Assembly (NCBI RefSeq): GCF_030813005.1
Contig: NZ_JAUSTU010000008.1
Location: forward strand, 1 to 64,000
Length of the DNA stretch: 64,000 nt
Direction: 5' to 3'
Source of the DNA: Robertmurraya andreesenii
Lineage (GTDB): Bacteria; Bacillota; Bacilli; Bacillales; Cytobacillaceae
The notes under the pieces are model-generated. The model saw only the letters and a program-made list of their open reading frames with translations, was not told the origin of the DNA and did no database searches. The translations under genes and the position numbers were made by a program. Each line of letters begins with the position of its first letter. Positions within the stretch are counted from its first letter, which is position 1. Shown here piece after piece: positions 59,879 through 64,000 of the stretch.

Positions 59879-61228
59879 TTAAATGATTTGCTGCCTACAT
59901 TTCTGACCCATAAAATTCTCAATCGGCAATGGTTTACTAAAAAGAAAGCCTTGGACAGAATGACAATTCATCCTTCTAAGTAAATCCAGCTGGGTTTCCT
60001 TTTCTACTCCTTCAGCAACTATATTGAGATTAAGCTGATGCCCAAGCATAATCAGCATTTCAACAATTTTTTGGCTATTTACATCCTTCTCTATGCTTGA
60101 TATAAAACTCCTGTCAATCTTTAATTCATCCACTGATAGATCCCTTATATACTGGAGTGAGGAATAGGATACACCAAAATCATCAATAGAAATACGGATT
60201 CCTAAGTTCTTTAAACGGTTCAACACTCCGATTGTATACTTCTTAATGAGAAACCTTTCTGTTATTTCGAGGGTAAGCTTATCGGGAGAAAAAGACAGCT
60301 CCTGAAGAAGCTTCTCGATTCGATCAGGAAAATCTTCCTTTGCAAGTTGCTGGGCTGATATATTAACAGACAGCCTTAAGTTCTCCATTCCGCTGTTGTG
60401 CAGCTCTTTAATCTGTTTAATGGATTGGGCTAACACCCAATTCTCCATTTCAAGAATGAAGCCCGTTTCCTCAGCGATACTCAAAAATGAAGCGGGTGAC
60501 AGCACCCCATCAGTTGGGTGATTCCAACGAATAAGAGCCTCCAACCCAATCATTTCTTTCCTTAACCCATAGTAGGGCTGATAATAGAGCTCAAATTCTG
60601 ATCTTTCCAGTGCCTTTTTTAGTTCTGATAGCAACGGATGAACTGCCGACCCTTGCAACTGTTTCCCGTCCTGATCATCATGAGAATAGTCTTGCAGGGG
60701 GATTTCCTTCTTTTGAGATAATGAAAACTCAATTGCAATTGTAGCCAACTGTTTAAAGAATTCAACCATCTCCATCAGCTCTGATGAAGGCTGATAAATC
60801 TCCTGAAAATAAAGGGTAAAGGTTCCCAATAACTCTTTTCTCGATGACAAAATAGGGGAGGAATAGCATGAACGGAATCCTACCTGAGCAGCGTGATCTC
60901 TGTATTTATTGAAAAGAATATCACTTTCAATATCTGGGATGATGATTGATTCCTTCCGAAAAGCAGCCGTTCCGTTTGCCCCCTCATAAGGACCTATCTG
61001 GAGAGGCTCGATCATTCCCGAATAAATTTGTACTATGGAAGACCCCACTGACTGCTCCAATACATTTTTCTTTCGATTGTAAAGCATGATCATTCCATGA
61101 GCATGTATGGAGCAATGCTTCTCGATACTAGATACGATATAAGATAAGACTTTCTTTACAGGTGCTCCTGTAGAAATCATTTGAATAATGATTGTCTGAT
61201 CTTGAAATAATTTAGGATCCTTTATCAT
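59879..61228 (-). CDS. c-di-GMP phosphodiesterase with GAF domain
   Basis: 449 residues. The N-terminal GAF domain (about 10-165) is followed by an EAL domain (about 205-445) with the intact motifs GLEALIRWNHP, NISAQQL, LEITE, SIDDFGVSYSSL, LKIDRSF and IVAEGVE. No GGDEF domain. It should hydrolyse c-di-GMP in the cytoplasm under control of a small-molecule signal. The start is one of three consecutive ATG codons, of which the third is best spaced from GGGGGAG. Confidence 0.9.
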   Translation of the reverse strand: MIKDPKLFQDQTIIIQMISTGAPVKKVLSYIVSSIEKHCSIHAHGMIMLYNRKKNVLEQSVGSSIVQIYSGMIEPLQIGPYEGANGTAAFRKESIIIPDIESDILFNKYRDHAAQVGFRSCYSSPILSSRKELLGTFTLYFQEIYQPSSELMEMVEFFKQLATIAIEFSLSQKKEIPLQDYSHDDQDGKQLQGSAVHPLLSELKKALERSEFELYYQPYYGLRKEMIGLEALIRWNHPTDGVLSPASFLSIAEETGFILEMENWVLAQSIKQIKELHNSGMENLRLSVNISAQQLAKEDFPDRIEKLLQELSFSPDKLTLEITERFLIKKYTIGVLNRLKNLGIRISIDDFGVSYSSLQYIRDLSVDELKIDRSFISSIEKDVNSQKIVEMLIMLGHQLNLNIVAEGVEKETQLDLLRRMNCHSVQGFLFSKPLPIENFMGQKCRQQII

Positions 61229-61497
61229 CATCATTCTCCCCCTATCACAGAAATACTCTTTGCATTTGACAATTTTATGAACATTTAACTGCTTCCATTG
61301 ACATTATGACAATGATTAGAAACTATCACTATCGGGGAAAACCCTATTTTATAAGTTGGAAAACCCCGAAAGAGGCAATCGCCTGTACGATTCCCATCAT
61401 TTCCTCGGAAGACCTATTAAAACAATTCCATTAGCTCGAATTTCAATTATTTTGATTTGTCCACAGAATTTTCCAACCTCTTTCACCATGTTTCTAG

Positions 61498-61503
61498 TAT
61501 AAT
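61498..61503 (+). promoter_or_regulatory. -10 box of the response regulator operon
   Basis: TATAAT, 32 nt before the TTG start. The -35 region is weak, as is common for activator-dependent promoters. The rest of the 300-nt region between the two divergent genes shows no riboswitch that I recognise. Confidence 0.45.
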
Positions 61504-61534
61504 AGTGCCAAAGTTCTATCATGGAGGGGTTGTT

Positions 61535-62182
61535 TTGATTACTGTTTTGTTAGCAGATGATCATAGTATTGTAAGATCAGGGTTAAAGCATATTATCAAT
61601 AGTCAATCAGATATGTCCGTTATCGATGAGGCAGAAAATGGAGAAGTAGCCGTTATTAAGGCGTTGGATCTGAAGCCTGATGTTGTCGTGATGGATTTGA
61701 ATATGCCTAAGAAAAGCGGTCTTGTCGCCACGAAGCAAATCACAGAAGCGAATCAAGACATAAAGATTATCATTTTAACGATGCATGAAAATAAAGAATA
61801 CCTGTATCGCGTTCTTCAAGCAGGAGCTTCAAGCTACCTGTTAAAAAGCTATAACGAGGACGATTTAGTGGATGCAATCCGGACTGTGCATCGAGGTGAA
61901 GCCTACTTATATCCTGATGCTACTAGACTTTTACTCGAGGATTATATGAAAAGGTCGAATGCAGCGGTTGAAGACAACCATGCAAAGCTGAGTGGAAGAG
62001 AACAGGAGATCCTTTCCTATCTCGCAAAAGGATATACAAACAAAGAAATTGCCGAAATCCTATATCTATCTATCAAAACGATCGAGGCACATAAATCCAA
62101 AATTATGGACAAGCTCGACTTAAAAACCCGTGTGGACTTAGTAAAATTCGCGATGAAAAATGGATATTTAGATTTTGAATGA
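61535..62182 (+). CDS. NarL/FixJ family response regulator
   Basis: 216 residues. The receiver has LLADDHSIVRSGL, the phospho-acceptor Asp in VVVMDLNMPKKSG, and the Lys in SSYLLKSY. A C-terminal LuxR helix-turn-helix has LSGREQEILSYLAKGYTNKE and IAEILYLSIKTIEAHKSKIM. The start is a TTG 7 nt after GGAGG, giving an N-terminus one residue before the receiver strand. It is the partner of the kinase encoded 16 nt downstream. Confidence 0.93.
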   Translation: MITVLLADDHSIVRSGLKHIINSQSDMSVIDEAENGEVAVIKALDLKPDVVVMDLNMPKKSGLVATKQITEANQDIKIIILTMHENKEYLYRVLQAGASSYLLKSYNEDDLVDAIRTVHRGEAYLYPDATRLLLEDYMKRSNAAVEDNHAKLSGREQEILSYLAKGYTNKEIAEILYLSIKTIEAHKSKIMDKLDLKTRVDLVKFAMKNGYLDFE

Positions 62183-62198
62183 ATGAGAGGTGAACAAA

Positions 62199-63695
62199 AT
62201 GGCTACTTCCATAAAAAGGAAAGAAGTTCAATACATTGTGGTAGCGGTCATTGCGTTGCTATTGCTGTTTCTCTTTCGTCTTTCAGTCATCAACTCTGCC
62301 ATTCATATTCCTAATTCAAGTTACCTATTCATCCATACACTATTAGAGCTATTTAGTGTTTTTGTTTCTTTATCCATTTTTGTACAAGCGAGGGTCACAT
62401 TTTCCGTCCATCCTACTTATTTTTTTCTTGGACTCGTCTTTTTGGTTGTGGGCTGCTTCGACTTATTCCATACCCTTACCTATAAAGGAATGCCTTATCA
62501 TAATGATGATTTCTCTGTAGCACGTGCCACCTGGTTTTGGATCAGTGCAAGAGCTACAGAGAGCATTGGGGTGGCCCTATTTATTTTGAAGCCTAATAAG
62601 CTTGTTGGTAAGAATACGAAGGTTGGCATTGCCCTTGCCCTTCTTTTTCTATGTATTTGTTCCAGCATCATCTATTTTGCACCTCAGAGACTTCCTATTT
62701 TATTCATTGAGGGGACCGGTATTACCTCTCTGAAAATCACTCTTGAATACATCATTACAATTATTAACCTAACGACCTTTATTGTTCTCTTTAGAATTTA
62801 TCAAAAGAAGCCTGACATTGATTCCCTCCGTTTCTTATTCGGAATCTTCTTGATTATGGTGGGAGAATTGTTCTTCACCCTTTATCGGCAGGTATATGAC
62901 ATTGAAAATCTGATTGGCCATGTTTTCAAAGCAGGCGGTTATCTTTATTTATATCGCTCCGTTTTTTATCCGCATATTCTACAGATCATTTCTAGTAAGG
63001 AAGCTGCGGATAATAAACGGGAAGAAGCCGAAAAAAAACTTAATGAAATTGAAAAAAATATGTCGCGGCAAATATTTGAAGCGCATGAAGAAGAAAGAAA
63101 GCGAGTCTCTAGAGAGCTTCATGATGGAATTGGACAATCCCTATATAGTATCTTAATCACTCTAAATACCCTCCAACGAGAGAAATCTGAGGATAAAAGG
63201 GAACCGATTTTTTCCACTATTCGCATGATTACAGAAAACGCAATGAAGGAAGTTAAAGAAATCGCTCATTCTCTCAGACCTAGCAGCTTGGATGATCTTG
63301 GATTTGTTCCCACACTTAGATCCTATTTAGAATCCTATCAACAAATCCATCAAATCCCTGTGAAATTTGAGATAACTGGAGTTGTGGGAAGATTAGAATC
63401 CGAAATTGAAACCGCCCTCTATCGCATTTGTCAGGAGGCATTAACGAATTCTGCTAAATATGCTGAACCTAGTCAAATTGAAGTGAAAATTGAGGTAGAC
63501 AATGACGAGGTTCGGTTAGATATTAGCGATAATGGCAAGGGGTTTGCCGTCGAGGATTACTTAAGAAATTCCGCCCGAAAAGGAATTGGATTATTTAGCA
63601 TAAGAGAGCGTGCAGAGGGTCTTGGGGGCTCTGCAAACATAGATTCATACATAAATGAGGGGACAACGATAACCGTCCATATACCAAGAGCTTGA
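62199..63695 (+). CDS. MASE3 sensor histidine kinase
   Basis: 498 residues. Residues about 10-255 form a MASE3-type multi-pass sensor (DLFHTLTYKGMPYH is characteristic). A coiled linker leads to a HisKA_3 domain with the phospho-histidine in RVSRELHDGIGQ, then a HATPase with ALTNSAKYAEPSQI, DNGKGF and GIGLFSIRERAEGLGG. It pairs with the NarL-type regulator upstream; the signal is unknown. The start is the ATG 6 nt after GAGGTG. Confidence 0.93.
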   Translation: MATSIKRKEVQYIVVAVIALLLLFLFRLSVINSAIHIPNSSYLFIHTLLELFSVFVSLSIFVQARVTFSVHPTYFFLGLVFLVVGCFDLFHTLTYKGMPYHNDDFSVARATWFWISARATESIGVALFILKPNKLVGKNTKVGIALALLFLCICSSIIYFAPQRLPILFIEGTGITSLKITLEYIITIINLTTFIVLFRIYQKKPDIDSLRFLFGIFLIMVGELFFTLYRQVYDIENLIGHVFKAGGYLYLYRSVFYPHILQIISSKEAADNKREEAEKKLNEIEKNMSRQIFEAHEEERKRVSRELHDGIGQSLYSILITLNTLQREKSEDKREPIFSTIRMITENAMKEVKEIAHSLRPSSLDDLGFVPTLRSYLESYQQIHQIPVKFEITGVVGRLESEIETALYRICQEALTNSAKYAEPSQIEVKIEVDNDEVRLDISDNGKGFAVEDYLRNSARKGIGLFSIRERAEGLGGSANIDSYINEGTTITVHIPRA

Positions 63696-63711
63696 ATATA
63701 GGGAGTTCAAT

Positions 63712-63743
63712 CAAAAAAATAGGGATTTCCCCTATTTTTTTTT
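63712..63743 (+). terminator. Terminator after the kinase gene
   Basis: AAATAGGG-ATTT-CCCCTATTT with T and A runs on both sides, so it could act on either strand. Confidence 0.8.
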
Positions 63744-63791
63744 GTAGTCAAGCAATGGATAATTGGAAGAAAAGGCGGTGGCAGAGTCCTA

Positions 63792-64000
63792 ATGAAGGAA
63801 AGTACAAACAATGCAACTCTTCAAAATCAAGACCTGCTAGATCAAACTATCGCTGAAAACAAACAGTTGATGGAAGTTATCAAGCACAAGAATTTAGTTA
63901 TAGAAAATTTGCTAGAGACGTATGAAGAAATAAGAAGATATCTATCCGAGAAAAATTTAGATTCTCTCGAACAATTGCTTTATAGCTTATTATTACTGAT
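63792..64000 (+). CDS. Start of a coiled-coil protein (runs off the right edge)
   Basis: 69 complete codons from ATG without a stop, rich in Glu, Lys, Leu and Asn (MKESTNNATLQNQDLLD, later YEEIRRYLSEKNLDSLEQ). The heptad-like spacing of Leu/Ile suggests a coiled coil. The ribosome site is weak. It may belong with the two-component pair. No family can be assigned from the part seen. Confidence 0.5.
   Translation, partial: MKESTNNATLQNQDLLDQTIAENKQLMEVIKHKNLVIENLLETYEEIRRYLSEKNLDSLEQLLYSLLLL

Noticed and set aside
61235..61534. c-di-GMP riboswitch between the EAL gene and the response regulator gene
   Set aside because: Short purine-rich blocks recalled a GEMM motif, but the conserved aptamer segments are absent on both strands.

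Overview
The window looks like chromosomal DNA of an aerobic, spore-forming Bacillaceae species related to Bacillus. The evidence is a complete sigB operon (rsbRA-S-T-U-V-W-sigB-rsbX), the sporulation genes cmpA and ydcC, AGGAGG-type ribosome binding sites, frequent TTG/GTG starts, and the gene order ddl-murF-cshA-ydbS-ydbT-rhomboid-acpS-ydcC-alr-ndoAI-ndoA-rsb-sigB-tex-cmpA-sprT-tRNA cluster, which matches the B. subtilis backbone as I know it.

Layout. 1-2016: the 5' end of a 16S rRNA gene preceded (all on the minus strand) by eleven tRNA genes with a strong SigA promoter; two tRNA 5'-half remnants lie among them. 2089-18377: the conserved block running from sprT back to cshA, including the general stress response operon with its internal SigB promoter. 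18518-23623: an accessory stretch between cshA and murF. It holds an esterase, a globin-coupled chemoreceptor (HemAT type), an unknown small protein, a degenerate Cys-rich RsbW-like ATPase, a DSSG-type STAS protein, and a divergent SpoIIE-type phosphatase with a pseudo-receiver domain. This looks like a heme-sensor plus partner-switching module and is the best candidate for an undescribed system. 23628-26142: murF and ddl.

26417-36130: a cobalamin salvage operon behind a cobalamin riboswitch with a clear terminator/antiterminator. The gene order is btuC, btuD-cbiZ fusion, cbiB, cobD, cobU, cobS, cobC, a short CobU-like gene, pduO, cblT, cblS and a histidine phosphatase. It lacks de novo corrin genes and a btuF substrate-binding protein. 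Its logic is uptake, removal of the wrong lower ligand by CbiZ, rebuilding of the aminopropanol arm, alpha-ribazole salvage by CblT/CblS, and adenosylation.

36195-64000: a mosaic of mostly single genes: mgtE, a rodA/ftsW-type gene, dps (PerR-like box), a Rex-controlled small ORF plus adhE, an AI-2E family permease, a miniature TrxB-like flavoprotein, a DUF1646 transporter, a GGDEF cyclase, a GntR/ABC operon, a NERD protein followed by a 52-bp tandem repeat array, a TetR-MMPL pair with two operators, a DMT exporter, an endonuclease I-family nuclease, an ABC-F gene behind a leader-peptide attenuator, an EAL phosphodiesterase, and a response regulator/MASE3 histidine kinase pair. A partial coiled-coil ORF runs off the right edge.

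Small dispersed repeats recur: two families abut stop codons, one is a pair of about 95-bp elements with terminal inverted repeats, and one is a 52-bp tandem array. Start sites were adjusted by ribosome binding site position and remembered homologue length; no database search was possible.
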